NCBI GenBank assembly: GCA_026261815.1
Contig: JAMPIT010000230.1
Coordinates: forward strand, 35,424,501 to 35,488,500
Reading direction: 5' to 3'
Length of the DNA stretch: 64,000 nucleotides
Origin: Monarcha castaneiventris obscurior
Lineage: Eukaryota > Chordata > Aves > Passeriformes > Monarchidae
How positions within the stretch are numbered: the stretch's first letter is position 1; every line of letters begins with the position of its first letter. Under the pieces are notes generated by a model. It saw only the letters and a list, made by a program, of their open reading frames with translations, had not been told where the DNA came from and searched no databases. Positions 1 through 13,540 of the stretch are shown here, one piece after another. The position numbers and the translations under genes were made by a program.

Positions 1-763
1 AACAACTCTGCTAAAATAGATTTTTTTTCACTTTTCATTTCTCCATGCTCTATGCAGCTGCAGTGTCTAATTAGTGGATGTGGGGGAGGAAAATTCTCAA
101 AATTCTGAAAAGTACAGTATGTAAAACTTAGGAGAAAGCATCCCTTTCAAAGAGGAATGCTTAATGTTTTCTAGTATGTGAAATGTTATTTCACCAAAGA
201 ACCATTCTGAGGCATACACCAGTGATATAAATTTACCAGTTAGGATATCTTCCAGCAATGAAATCAGACAGGATATTGGTGTCCTGCAGAGCCAGGAGCC
301 TTCATTAAGTTAAAATTCATACTAAATTGTCCTAAGAGCAGTCATTGGGTTGAAGACTTTAAGCTACTTTCATGCCCATACTATATTTGCTTGACATAAA
401 GCAATAGACCCACAGTAGTTTCAACTCACAAGAGCTCACATTCCCTCCCGTGTTGCAAGAGGCTGGTACCCTCTGCCACAGATGTCAACAGCAACTTTTT
501 CTAAGGTTTTTAGCTCTCCTCAGCACCACTAAAACAAACTGAAACTGATTTAAAGACAACAGAGACAGAACAGCTGTAACATTTCAGCTCCAGAAACTTT
601 CCTTTGAATGTCCTGCATTCTTCATTTTATGTGGATTCTCAAGTGGCAAATCAAGGAGGAGGGGAAAGAAGCCAGGATAACAGAGTGAGAAAGCATATAC
701 CAAAAAGGACTTCCAGAAACAGCCTGTTGTTTATAAGTGGCCTCGGATACTGAAATTACTTAC
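1..763. other. AT-rich noncoding DNA, nothing recognised
   Basis: I see no repeat family, RNA gene or convincing exon in this stretch. Base composition is AT-rich like the rest of the window. It may be intron or intergenic DNA; the sequence alone does not decide which. Confidence 0.5.
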
Positions 764-1021
764 ATATGAGTTTTCTGGAAAGCAACATCTTCTGGCAGAA
801 GCTACCTTTTCAGAGCAGGGGTTCCAGGACCACAGCCCATGGGTCAGTTTGCAGTCCATGTTGTAAACTTTTAACAGAGCTGTTTCTGATGGACACACAG
901 CTATAGCAACTAAAGGGTCTGTGTCCACTATGCTAGGACCAAGATTTACATCTAGGGACTCCAGGAGGTAATTCCTGGAGACAACGTGACCCAAGGAAGA
1001 GTCATCCCACCAGACTCTGGA
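764..1021 (-). CDS. weak candidate internal exon, unidentified
   Basis: Read on the minus strand, this is an open frame of exactly 86 codons. It lies between a possible acceptor (an AG after a G/T-rich stretch, AG at 1022-1023) and a perfect donor hexamer GTAAGT starting at 763. Both boundaries are phase 0. The peptide begins SRVWWDDSSL, has five cysteines concentrated in its C-terminal half, and ends CCFPENSY. I do not recognise the protein. The acceptor is poor in pyrimidines, and an in-frame stop lies a little upstream of it. Open stretches of this length are common by chance at this AT content, so the support is the donor match plus codon-like composition. It could equally be noncoding sequence. 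Confidence 0.18.
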
Positions 1022-4000
1022 CTGCACCCCAGCCATACAACCAGGTCCCGTGTACTCCAGCAGTTACACCTATTACTTCACTTGGCAGGGAGAAGCTGTT
1101 GCATTGAACTTTTCCAGGAGTATTTATGTCCTTTGGAAAAAATGGAGATTCCACCTCTACAAGGGCAGAAGAAGAAAAGCAGTCCTTTCCTGATATACAG
1201 ACAGGAAAGTGGATTGAGGAATTTTACTTCTTCTTTAAACTAACTTTTATGATTTGCTCCTGACTGATAAAGTTCTAGGTGGTGATGTTTCTTTTCCAGT
1301 GAAAAAAGAACAATTTACTTACAGGGGAGTTGGACTCTGCTATAAAGTACTGGCACACCGGCCTTGAAATGTGCAAACTTTACCTCCTTGCTCCCTTTGT
1401 GCCACTGCTTGCTGTCGACAAGTAACCATGCAAACAGCCTTTCACTCGCTGCTTTTCCCAGAATATTGTTGTAAGCCTTGTTTGGGACACCATCCCTGCC
1501 TTGCTAGTACTGAATGCTTTAACTAGAAGCATGATAAAAAATCACCCACAAGGAAGAATTGTGTTGACTCACAATGCATCTCTGAGACATGACTGTCTGA
1601 AAAAATCAGAAACTTTTTCATCCTTAACAAGGGGTACATATTGTGTAAAAATAGCTTATCTCAAGTTTATCTATCAAGCTGAATTGCATAAAATTGGCCC
1701 TTGAACAGAGGTACATCACCTGTCACTGCACTTAAGCAATGCAAACTCTTCAAGCATCCAGCTGCTTCGTATTTTCCAACCCTCCAAAATGCCTGCATCT
1801 TAAGTTTCCTTATTCATATCTGTTAATAACAATATAAATTATTCATTCTTCTGTGCATCATTGAGGTTATCCCAGGAGCAGAAACATTTTGAACCTATGA
1901 TGGAGTTCCTGGAGCCTCCCAGAAGCAGCAGTTCAGGCTGATCACATGCAAAGCCTAACCGAGAGTGGTCCAAGACAGACCTTGAAGTCAGATCACCCAT
2001 ATTTTCTACATTTTTATTGTGATATTACTTTAAATCACAAAGGAAAACTAAACCTGGAAAGCAGTGTTTATTGCATTTTGCATCACAAAAAATGAACACA
2101 AGTGAAGGTAAGGTGAAGATAACCTGTACAGTCAACACAATCTAGTACCTGGCTACACAAGTAGGAGATGAAAACCAGTTTTTTTTACTTTTCAATATCA
2201 TGAGGTTTAACAACAAAACAATAAGATATCTGGAAAACAATTCTGATTCTGGGCCACCAGAATTTTTGCTAACATACGAAACAAAAGGAAAGGAGAATAT
2301 AATTTTTACACTTATAGCATTATAGATCTCATAAGACTTCTGCTTCCTGAACTCTGTCTCCTGCTTTGTTCCAACACGTATTTCAACGTGTAACTGAGCA
2401 TGCAGAGTCTGAACTCTCTGCTGTCATACTGTATTACCCTATTAGATTTGCTCTGTATTAGATGTGACACCTTGTCTTTGCAAGTTAAAGATATCCCTAC
2501 ACAGTGCTCCTCATAATTATACTGCAGTTTGATATCACTACAGAAGGAAATGAAAGCTACATCCTGTAGAATTATTTGTGACATATTTCCTTAGTTATGC
2601 AGATATATACACTACACAGAAAAACAATTTGTGCTGATACAGCCTGGAAACAAATATTTTCTCAAGACTAAAAGACATGAATATACTTATGAGACGTCTA
2701 TGGGCTATCCAGCACAACAATATCTTTTAGCAGAAGGGTCTTCTGCTGAGATGGACCCATAATGAAAAACAATTTAGAACAACATACATTTCTTGTCCAT
2801 AGTCATATAAAAGTTAAACCAGAAGTACCATCATTTCCCTTTGTCCTACGTCCTTTGTAGTAGTAAAGCCATACGAATTGCACCTTTGTCACTATTATTT
2901 GCTGCAGCTGAACACTACAGATAAGCTGTAAAATTTGTACAATACTTAATATCTGCATGCTGTATCTTCATGATAAAGAATTAATTCCTCTTTATTTATT
3001 TATTTAGAATTATTTGTCTATAGGGAAAATAAGCAGAACATTGGGAAAAATATTTTCTCTTATGTTCTTTCCTTAAGTGAGAAATGAAATTAGGTAAGAA
3101 AAATATAATTTCCTCAGGAAAGAAGTCTGCAAGTGAAAGGTAGGAAAGAAAAAAATCATATAAAAAAAATTTAAATTATATTTCAACTGCTTTGGAAATA
3201 TGTTCTGGGCTCATATTAGTTCCCACTTTATTAGATTGGGTCTGTACCTTATTTATCTAAAACAGAATCCTCATAACCATGAAAATAAGCATTACAATGC
3301 TATACTGAATACAAAGTCATCATCGTGTTGCTCTAAAGCAACACAGCTGAAGTCAACATAATGTCCACTGATGGTTGCAAGAGGGCAAGGACTAATCAGA
3401 GAGACAAATGTCGATGTACAAGGCAGAATTGCCTGCTACAAGCCATCTCCTTGGAAAGAGCAAAGCTGTTTGTGAGGTACTGCCCTGCCCCATGCAGGCA
3501 GGTGACAGAGCACTGCCAAGGGCTGGAGAGACGCCTTTCTTAAAATGAGATTTTACATTCTCTAAAATCAATAGCAATTCAGCTGCAAGAGTACAATCCA
3601 GTTATGTTCTATCATCTTCCCTTATTACTATCATTCTTGAGAGCACCTAAAGTTTTTCTTGGTCTTCTATTTGACATCTGGCTAAAAGAATAAGCAGGAG
3701 AACTACTGCAGGCAGAAAAATTAGTCCCTCCAGCATTGCTCAGACTCTGAAATAGGACACACACAAACCAACTTTATTTCTTGTCTTGTTGGAATCAAGA
3801 TAAATAAGGAAGCCCTTTTAAATGAATGAGAGGAATACTTGGAGCATCTTTTCATAATCTGTTACGAATATGGGAGTTTTACATTGCCCAGCAGTTGGTA
3901 CATCATCATTTTTACATAATTTTTGAGTAGTTGCAACATAAATTGGAAGGGGTACCCCAGACAGCAGCACCCATCTCTGCATTGCAGACTACATTTAGCA

Positions 4001-6574
4001 TTAAACACGTGATAAAGACACATAGCATACCTTTCCCTCTGGCTATGTGAAAGTAAATAAAGGCACACAAGGGAAAAATTGACTTTTTGTTGCCCTCTGG
4101 TCTTGCAAATGTACTGCTCTGCATTTTATGGATAGTAATATACAGCAGAGAAAAAAACTGACTAACTGGAAAAAAAGAATAAAAAACCAGAAAAAAAATA
4201 TAAAAGCATCTACAGTATGGGTTTTTTGTGCGTTTTATGAATTAAATTGCCCAAAGAAGACCCAAAGGGTGAAACGACTGCTCTAAGTGAGCTCAGAAGA
4301 CCAAGAATGTCTTGTAGTGAGGATGCTGAATGATGGCTGTGGTTTTGAGGTGTGGTTTCAAGAGTGGCTCAGTACACAGACTAGAGATGTGACATTGCCA
4401 CACATCGTGATCTTGCTTGGTACCAGCCTAAAGCCATTATCAGCCACATGCTGGGCAGTTTATGTGAGATGAGTTTGTGTTATCTACTCCATACACCAGA
4501 GACTGGCAAAGCATAATAGAAACTCACGTGATAATGATTATTATTTGGCAGCTCATGTGGATTTTATTTGTCTAGCAAAAGTAAATTCTGCTGGAGCTGA
4601 TGCCTAGAGCTGATCCTTCCACCACAGGATATGAGCAACTTTCTCAGTTTGAGTGGTGGTTATTCTCATGTGGTAGAAATATGAAAATATAACCCCATGA
4701 GGCCAAAGTTTATATAGGTAAATATCCCCAGTGATTTGATTTTTCTGAGGAATTGACTGTTTGTCCCTCTGGTTTTTTGTTTATCTCGGCCTTTTCAGAA
4801 CCCATCCCTCTCACATCTCCACTCAGTGTGATAAGAACCAAGGAACTCCATCATTGCTTGCAGCCACTACTTTTGTCACTCTTTCCATGGGTTTCATTTC
4901 CTCTTGTGCCCTGTGTCCACTTGTGGTCACTCGCTCCTCAGATCTGGTGAAATTTGTCTTACAAATTTCCCACCATTTAAATACAGCCACCAATAATTCT
5001 GTGTTCTGAACCCCAAACTTGGTTGTGAACCACAGTTAAAAATCCAGAGGCTTTTTTAAATAAGAATAAAATTAGGCACAAATACTCAAGAAGAGTGAGA
5101 AGTCCATTTGCGACCTGGGCCATGCAGCATCTCTCCTCTTTATCAAATTCTCTCAGATTCACAATCTGACAAATTTGAAGGTTTTAAGTTCACCAAAATA
5201 AAGCATAACAAAAACTGCAAATCCACAAAAAAACCAGAAGAATTTCTCTTGTACAATAAAACCAAAGAATGTTAATGGACTGTGCTTATTTTCACACCCC
5301 TACTGATCTGAAATAATTGAACCTTAACATTTTATAGATTTTTTTTGATATTTCTAACATATATTGATTTGAAACAAACATTTACAATAAAAAGCATCAT
5401 GACAAAATCTACAGCTTCTTCCCTGAAGAGAAGGCACATTTTGCATATCCTTCTTCCGCTCACAAAAAGCAAGTTTAGTATTTTCATTCTTCAGTGCCCT
5501 GACTCATTGTATTACTAACTTTGTGATCAGTTTTTGACTGCAGATTTTTCTCTGGACTGAACTGTGTCACCTCAATCAGGTTGACATTTTCAGCCACAGA
5601 GAGCTAGTGATACTAACTGATATTGCCAGCAGTTACGGGAAAAGAAGAACTGAAAAAAGCAAAATCTGACAATTGTCACATTCCAACAATATTTGGTTTG
5701 CATTTAACTTTTCATACATTCTTGATTGCTAAAACAATTTCAGCAAATGGTTAGTACCGTGAAACTGGCTTAAGCATGAGGAAAATTTCCTCCCTCTAAG
5801 TCAGACATGTCTTTTATGAAGTCTAGTCCATTGCAAAATCAGTGACAAAATTCTCATTAACTTTGTGGCATTAGGATCCATTATCATATACTTTGTCAAT
5901 TCCTTAATTACCTGTAATTAACTTCCACTGAAACTTCCCTCACACAAGTACTACCTTATTGGCATGCTCTCCAATTGATGTAAATAGCCAGATATGTTTC
6001 AACTTGTAAATTTTAAAACCAGATAGACATACAATTTAAAATGTTTTCAGCAAATACGTCGAAACCAAAGATTAATGTTTGCTTTGCTTGAAGCTCATTA
6101 TCTTCTCTCCAGGGCACTTCCATTAGTAAAGTCTGAGCACTTGAATATTCACATAATGAATATGAAGGATCTCTGTACTGGAGTAGTGGGATTCTGCTGG
6201 CCAGCCCATGAAGAGATTACATAGATATTCATCTAAAGCTGCTAAAGCTGTGCCGATTCACTGCAGCAGGCAGTAATAACCACACAAGACAGATGAAGAG
6301 ATTATATCTGGTCTTTAGAAAACGGGCAACGAAGATCTATAATAGAAAAGGCCTGCAAGAAAGTCTTTGAAACAGCCAAAGCTCAGGAAAGGGAATTAGG
6401 TAAAAAAAACCTCAAATAATGTGAAATCCTAGAGAAAAAGGAGAAATTATGTTTTCACTATGGATGTGCTCCTGCTTATCTAGCAGTAATTGTTTAATAG
6501 TTAGGTATCAGATCTAATTCAAACACCTCTGTAAAGCCAATGGATTGAAAGACAAGTCTGCAGAATATGATTAA
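1022..6574. other. AT-rich noncoding DNA
   Basis: This stretch holds no recognised repeat family. There are short A-runs and AT-rich patches around 2.98-3.18 kb and 4.15-4.22 kb. Around 6.12-6.27 kb the sequence is less simple and contains TGAATATTCA-like and TAAT-rich words. That gives it the look of a conserved noncoding element, but conservation cannot be judged from one sequence. Short open frames here, such as 2312-2584 on the minus strand, are within chance length. Confidence 0.4.
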
Positions 6575-6920
6575 TTTTAAGACCAGGTGAGCAGAGTCCC
6601 CCCAGCCAGGGCCTGTCCACCACCCTGAGCTGTGGAGCAGGACAGATCCTGACACAGAAGCCAGGTCCAGCCAAGAGTCCAATGAGGCAATGCCATGGCA
6701 ATAAGGCAGGTCCAAGTTCAAGCCAAGCTGCCAGTGCAGAGGTTGAGCTCTGCAAAAAGGGAATCTGGGGGCAAGCAGGGCAACCCTGCAGCTGTGCTAG
6801 AGGCCAGTGCTACCCCAGTGCATCCCAGGGCAGGGTCTAACACCCTAATGGGTGGAAGCTCCAGCTAAGGCTGGTTACTAAGGTCTGTTAGTGCCCTCAG
6901 GGCCTCAGCACAAATACAGC
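6575..6920. repeat. GC-richer segment, possible old interspersed repeat
   Basis: About 350 bases stand out from the AT-rich surroundings by being rich in CCAG, CAGG and GCC words. Examples are the runs around 6600-6690 and 6760-6900. The abrupt shift in composition and repeated CCAGGTCC-type words suggest an old transposable element or degraded LTR. I cannot see terminal repeats, a poly(A) tail or a target-site duplication, so the call is tentative. It could also be an ordinary GC-rich intronic patch. Confidence 0.2.
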
Positions 6921-9900
6921 CTTCCACAGATTTAAACAGACCTGAATTTCAGCCAGTAATCTGTTTCAATACAAACTAATGATTAAGAATGTAAGGCATT
7001 TATCTCTTACTGATTGTACCTTTAAGCGAATCTAGTCCCAGCAGTAAAAATAATCTCAACATTACAAAGTAGTCTAATACTTACCTGTTTTGCATGATCA
7101 AGGGTTTTGACAGAGCAGTTCCACATTTCTCATTCCATTTCTGGCTACTCAAGCATAGCTATGCATTAAATCAACTTGACTTTTTCTTTCTATTCCAAGT
7201 TTGAGGCAGTGTGGGGAAATTGGCTCAGATGTCTGTCAAGTTGTTCTATAATAATTAAACAGAACAAGACTTTATTGATCATATGACTTTCCTGAGCAAT
7301 GAGTCCCCATCGAATTACACAAGAAAAAATAATCACAGTGTTCTCTTGTAGTTATAATTTCCTGGTTTTCTAAACTGACATGAAATTTCTAAATCTCTCA
7401 GTATAGACTGGAATTTGTTCTCATTTTTAAGTTCCAAAAACAAAGACTCAAGTAATTATTTTTTTCTTTTTAGGTGAGGACACAAATTTTCCTAACCCAA
7501 AATACATCTGCATAAGTTTTCCAACATGTTTCATCTGACAACCAAAACATTACTGCATACTTTGTGGTCAGCCAAGTTCTGGTGTCATTTTCCCTTCCTT
7601 AAATTCCCAGAAAGTCCAGTGAGTTTTCATGTATAAACAGGATAACTATTTTCTGTAAGTGGCATATTCAAAACCAGTAAGATTACATTCAAACAGTGAT
7701 AAAATGTGAAAGTAAGTTTCAGGCAAAGATACATGTATTAATTTTATTTTATTACTTGCCTCCCATCAGTGTCAGCAATAGGCCATTTACTTACCAAATA
7801 CAGAGGTCATCCCACCCTTGTATTTCAAGGAGATATTCCCCTTCAATTAATTACACTGAGCTTAATTATCTATTCCATTCTTGTTCTGAATAATGACCAT
7901 ACCATGTAGGTATGGTTTACAACAACAAGCTTATTTGTTTTATTATTATAATTACTCTTAAGTCTATCAGGAAAAGAGAGTGAGAGTCTCAAGAGTATTT
8001 TTAAGACTGGGAACTTCAAATGAAATGCTTTCAACTAGCATAAAGACAGTTGAAGAAACAGTTCTGTCAAGTCTTTTTAAATATTCTGATCTAACCTGAA
8101 GTGTATTTTAATGGTCTTCGGTCAACCAAAACCTTGTTTAAATATGACAGTAATTAACTAAGACAATTCAGTGAAGAAAGACTCCAAATTGCTGAAGTTA
8201 CTGGCATTTAAAGGAATTTCTGGGCTTTTGATTCAGTGAATTCCATGAATGGAATTTACCAAAAGATAAAAGAATTTTCCACATAGTCTTTAATCTATAA
8301 AAGCTAATAAACTTCCAGAGACTGAAAAAAAAGAGCTATAGAAAAAGTTAACATGAAGTTACAATGCTAGGCCTGGTCATGACTCAGATCCTCTTCAGAG
8401 TCTAATCCTGACACCAGGACAACCCTGAAGTACAATTTTCAGTGCTTTCTAAAGAAATATTAACAATATCTAGAGTGAAATAAAAACAAGGGTTAGTTTT
8501 TCAACTGTTGTTTTCAGCACTTGGACTGGGGAACAGTGGAAAGATAAGGACTGGTAAAGCAAAGTGACTCCTGCAAAATACATTATAGCAAATCCCAGCC
8601 TCAATAATAATTTCTCCTAATCCTTTTGAGTCTTCCTTTTGGATATAACTTCTTACACGTGTTTCATGTTTAGCCTATTTTTTCTTTTCTTCTAAATAAT
8701 TTAGATGTGTTGAGTAGAAGAGTCACAGGGAAAATGGATTCTTCTAGGTAATGGTTCTCCTCAGACACCTGACACATCTATTTTGTGTTACTCCTTTTCT
8801 ATTCACAATTTGTGGAATAAAGACTAGAAGAAATGGCTCTAGTTCATTCAGAGGAACAAATACCTCAGGCTAAGTCCCAGTAAGTGTGACAACCAGTCCC
8901 TAGAATCTCAATCTCAAATATTTTGAGGTTTTCCTCAGACCTTGGAGCCTACTTCCAGAATGCCAGTATATCCAGGAAAGCAAGAATGCTGTAACTGCAT
9001 ATCTTGCAGCAGAGCAAGAAGAGCAACAGGAGCTGAAAACTGCAGAGACAGTTGTTACTGAGAGGGAAAAGGCTGAGCCAGGAGGACACAGACAGCCTGG
9101 ACTCAGTTCACAGCCTTGCTGCCGGCTTCCTGCCAGGGGTGAGGAAAATCAGCAAAATGCCATAGCCCAGTTCCCCACCTACACAACAGGGTCATTTCTT
9201 CCTTTCTGCCTCGCACATTCTGTCTCCCTCAGAAACAGCTGATGGCTCAGCTGCAGTGCTGCTCCTGCCACAAAAACCCTTCTGCCCCAGCCTCCCTGAG
9301 GGAGGACCAGGGACCTACACGTGTGGATGGAGGGACCATCACCTGAAAAGGGCGAGAAACGTATGTGCCATGAGATGGCACATGCAAAGTCTCCCAGGAA
9401 CTGCTAAACTGAAGACAAGAGGCTGATGAATGTGCCCATCAACCAGTGGTGGGATAACTTGGACCATGCCAAAAGAGGAAACGGGCTGCTGTACGCAGAG
9501 AGAAACTACAGGTGTGACACACCTCCTGATTAAAGGTACCTCAAAGGACTTTCCAAACACCTTTCTAGAAAACAGTTGTACCCAGGATGACCATTCACTT
9601 CTGAGCAAATGTACTGCAGGGTTCATCTGTCACTGCTGCTCCAGCTATGTGCAGATGTGTGACCTGCGCAAAAAAGTGAATTAATAGAAGAAATAGCTTT
9701 CTGCCATTAACATCTCAGGTCCACTAATAAAAAAAAAAAATTATAAGAGGTGTTCTAACAAGTCTGGTTGTGCTGTGTTCCCACAGCAGACTTGATCCCC
9801 TTCCAGGGAAATTCACAACACTTCCTCAGGTGTACTTGAAGTATGTAACACAATATGGTCAGAACTCTTTCAAGATCTCAAGAAGCTAGTTTTACGCTGT

Positions 9901-10394
9901 AGTCACTGCCTTATTATTATTATTACTATCAGTCGCAAGAAAAGATTTTAGTTCAGAAAAAAGAAATAGTCTCAGCTTCAATTTACTATCTCGATTTATA
10001 CTGCATGTAATCTACTTCACTTGTAAACAAGGGTTTGTTCTAAGATTTTATGCAAGGGCAGTGAAATACTATAAGCCAGTATCATGGTGCAGACAAATAG
10101 GAGAACAGAACTGGGTTGAACAAGCATTTCCAGATTGATGAATTGTGCAATTTGCAACCTTATTGCTCCTTTAACAAAGGAGCTTGAGCCATTACAGTTA
10201 CATTAAAGACGTTCCTTCATTTCCTTAAAAAGAAAAAATCATATGGGGGTATTCTTTGTAACAGGTATTAAATCTTCATTTTTCAAGAGATTTGAGGGGG
10301 TTTAAATTTACTGCACTGATGCCAGGGATTGAAACCAATTAATACTAAAATAAAAATCTAGTATGGGAGAAGACATTCATTTTGATGAACCTAC
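6921..10394. other. AT-rich noncoding DNA
   Basis: No recognised gene or repeat family. A short perfect hairpin (8-bp arms ACCATACC/GGTATGGT, 5-base loop) lies at 7896-7916. That is within chance expectation. A moderately GC-richer patch lies at about 8.99-9.65 kb, and a short A-run occurs at 9.73 kb. Confidence 0.45.
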
Positions 10395-10566
10395 CTTTAT
10401 AATGCAGGTCTCTCAGACAACAGCTTGCCCTTGGACTGTCCTGAGGTGTCCAGGAAAGATCAGTAAGGGAAGTGAGAACAGCAAAAAGAGCATCTGGAGT
10501 TTTGGAGGTAGATCTGAAACCTTGTTCATCTATAGAATTGCATGCTGACCTATCCAATTCACATAC
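10395..10566 (-). CDS. candidate internal exon, unidentified
   Basis: On the minus strand a 172-nt open segment runs from a plausible acceptor (a T-rich stretch ending in TTTCAG, AG at 10567-10568) to a good donor, AAAG|GTAGGT, with the intron starting at 10394. It encodes 57 complete codons plus one base. The peptide starts VCELDRSACNSIDEQGF and contains four cysteines, two of them adjacent near the C-terminus. It enters in phase 0, which matches the phase-0 exit of the candidate exon at 12537-12723 on the same strand, about 2 kb upstream in the direction of reading. I do not recognise the protein. An open frame this long is not significant by itself; the matching phases and splice signals are the only added support. 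Confidence 0.27.
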
Positions 10567-12536
10567 CTGAAATCATGAAATAACAAAGATTCACATTTGA
10601 CACTTCATGCTTTGGGTATGCTCACGAGCTAAAAATACTTTTAAAACCAACAGTAAAAATGTACATTTGTTTCAGATAACAAAACCTTTTTTAATTTTGT
10701 AAGCCAGTAAGACGCTGATGGTTTAGATAGGAGTTCCTGAAGTAACTTAATGCCCAAAAGTACTTCCAAGGTTCTCATAGTCCAGGAGAGAATTCTGCAC
10801 TACAAGTAAAAAATTCATACATCAAAAAAAAAAGTTGTATCTTCAAAAAATAAACTTGGTTTTGATGTACAATTCCAGATTTTCTGGGGGAATGATTCCT
10901 ACTGCTACCCCACCTCCACCAACTAATGCTGTTCACAAAGTACATCAGGACAATCAACTCTGAAACCTGATTTCAGTTTTCATTTCTTAGCTGATATTTT
11001 CATATTTAGGTCAAAGGATTATGCTAATGCAAAATCATAGCAGAGAAATTAAATCCAGGAAGTAATTTTAACAAGTAGCAATGCAGCTCCCCAGGTTCTC
11101 TGCCTTACTGACACAATGAACAGCTAATATCTGTACTTTAAAATGCCTCCAGTGTCACTTGTCTGCAGCAGCGGGAGGAATTTCCTGGTTTCTTTACACT
11201 CACAACCATAAATGCTATCAGACTGCCTTCTCATGCATAATGCTCATATGGGTTTGATTATAATTATAGATCATAATGTCCAACTTCTAAGTAACATTTT
11301 TCAGCAGTGGATTTCAAAGCATATCAGAAAGGCAGCCAGCATTTTATCCTTCTTTTATATGTGGGAGAAGAGATTCAGAATAGAAAAGTGACTTATACCA
11401 GGATTCTTCAGCCACCAGCAAAGCACCCAAAATAGTACACAGTCCATAAAGCAAAGTTTTACCATAACTGCTAGTCTGTTATCAATGATTGTTAAAATCA
11501 CAGAGAAAACACTTGCATATTGGAAAGAGTTAAATATTTGCTCTTTTCTGACAGCAGGAGAAGTATTTTTGTGTCTTTGTTCACCAAGCTGATAGAAGAG
11601 ATTTCCTAGCTAAGGGCAGCAGCATTTTTTAACCAGCAGATAGATTATCTGACAGGGGTCTCCGTACTGCTCCCTCTAAAAGTAAATTGGAAGAGAAAAT
11701 GGGAAGTTTTAGCACTACAGAGACAGATAAAGCCTGGAAAAAACAGGCAGATGAAGCAAAAAAGAAAATAGTATGATCAGCAACACCAAAGGGCAATATG
11801 AATCATAAGACAACGGAGAAATCAATTCAGCCGTGAGACTCTCCGATGAGGCACATTTCCCTGATAAGTGGAGTCAAATAGGAGGCCTCCAGTTTCAGAC
11901 TCTCCCCCAGGGAACTTCTCTCAGCCCCAGGGCCAGCCATGCTCTGGTGGGGCTTGCCAAGACCGTGATTTGGTCCTTGAGTCTCTAACATTCAATAATA
12001 CCAGAGCAGACTACCATAAAGCCTGATTCATCCTTTATCTTTTGTACAACTGCCTGGATTCCTGGATTTTCAAAACATTCCCTTTTTTCTTTTTTTTCTT
12101 TTTTTTAATGTAGAAGTATAGAAAGTGCCAATGATGGGGCCACCAAGCATGTCCAGGCTCAGGTAATGAGTCCAAAGAAACCATTCAGAAATCAGTTCCT
12201 GGCTGAATGAGCCAGCAACTCAGATTTGGGGACAGTGAGGATCGCCCAGATCTGGTCCACAACACCTATAGTTTACACAAAACCATGCACATCTGGCCTG
12301 AGGAAAATAAATGAAAAGCAGGGCTAGGCTGAAAAAGAAAAGAAAAATCTCACATTACATGCCTGAGGGGAGAAACAAAGTGAATTATACAAGTGGGAGT
12401 GGGCATCTCTTGCATGTAGTACTAAGGCAGGGGGCAAGTAAGGGTGGTGTTTTTCTAAACGTTTGCACAGCTCATCCTCCCAGAGAGTCAGGTACCGGAG
12501 CAGTAGCTAAAGGAGTAGTGGGCTGAACACACTGAC
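10567..12536. other. AT-rich noncoding DNA (possible intron on minus strand)
   Basis: If the two flanking candidate exons are real, this is the 1,970-base intron between them: on the minus strand it starts with GTCAGT and ends with TTTCAG. The only notable content is a pyrimidine tract at 12078-12106 (listed separately). No repeat family was recognised. Confidence 0.3.
12078..12106. repeat. T-rich pyrimidine tract
   Basis: A 29-base uninterrupted pyrimidine run made of T blocks split by single or double C. It is a simple low-complexity tract. Confidence 0.9.
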
Positions 12537-12723
12537 CCTGATTTGAACTCTGATTACATCAATAGAAGCATTGCATCTGGCATCAAGAGTTTTTGGATCA
12601 CACCCAATATCAACAGCAGCTTTGAACTGGAACAAACTTTCATCATTACACAGATCTTCTTGGGCTCCATCTTTTCCAGTTTTATTTAACACAGAATGAC
12701 AGCTCCCTTTGCAAATTAAACAG
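12537..12723 (-). CDS. candidate internal cysteine-rich exon, unidentified
   Basis: On the minus strand a 187-nt open segment lies between a good acceptor (TTTGTTCCCCAG, AG at 12724-12725) and a donor, AGG|GTCAGT, with the intron starting at 12536. It carries one leading base plus 62 codons. The peptide starts CLICKGSCHS, ends IDVIRVQIR, has six cysteines and two N-glycosylation-type sequons (NKT, NAS). That would suit an extracellular domain, but I do not recognise a family. It exits in phase 0, compatible with the candidate exon at 10395-10566. Confidence is limited because open frames of about 60 codons are frequent by chance here. Confidence 0.3.
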
Positions 12724-13540
12724 CTGGGGAACAAATTAGCCAGATCTACTTACAGTGTAGAAAATTAAGAGCGTTAAGTTAGCTTTTTGCAGTATCAGTG
12801 AGAAAGCTCTGGAAGTTCCCAAATTAAATTAAAGTTAAAATTCACCCAGTGAGCCAGGCTCCCTGGTTTGCTCAGTGTGTTCACACCTCCCAGCACACTG
12901 ATCTCTAGGCATAGCAGTACAGAGCACAGACCAGCAATGCCCCTTGAATCTGCAGGGGTTTGTTCCAGTTGATGCCACATACACACAGTAACATTTCCCA
13001 AAGGCATAAACTAAGAGAGCACAGAAAAAGTCAGTTTAGTAAAAAGATAGAAGGAAAGGATGGAGAACACAAGGCAAGTAAGAGAGAAAGGAACATTTAT
13101 TTTCACAGAGGAGCTGCACACAAAATTATCATGCTCACATGTATTTGGTGAAATACAAATCTGTAAGGAATACCAACTATATTTTTTCTGTCAGGTTTTT
13201 TTGCTAGATACCATCCTCCAAAAGACCTTTCTAACATCTTAACTTCACCTATTAACACAGTCTTTAAAAACTCAGCACACCTTTAACCAAAATAAAGAGG
13301 CTGAATCCCCACTGGAAAACCCAAAATGCATGGCATCGCAAAAGGACCTGCAAGACAAAAGTATGGGAGACACCTGACTTTGGCCACAGTCTGGAAGGGG
13401 TCCCCTTAACCCCTCCTCCAAAAGTTTACTTCCAAACATATTCTCATCCAGAAATCAGTTCTCTACACCTTAAGATGAGTACACATAAAACATGATGTGG
13501 ATTTTGTTGTTTTAGTTCCTTAGAGTTTCATTTTTCTTGG
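12724..13540. other. AT-rich noncoding DNA
   Basis: Nothing recognised beyond short low-complexity patches. There is no terminal repeat, RNA gene or convincing open frame. Confidence 0.45.

Noticed and set aside
2312..2584. 90-codon minus-strand open frame, considered as a terminal exon
   Set aside because: An AG preceded by an AT-rich tract and a stop codon are present, but there is no domain, and no AATAAA-to-stop arrangement that is better than chance.
7896..7916. 8-bp-arm perfect hairpin
   Set aside because: Arms this short with a small loop are expected about once per loop length in 64 kb.
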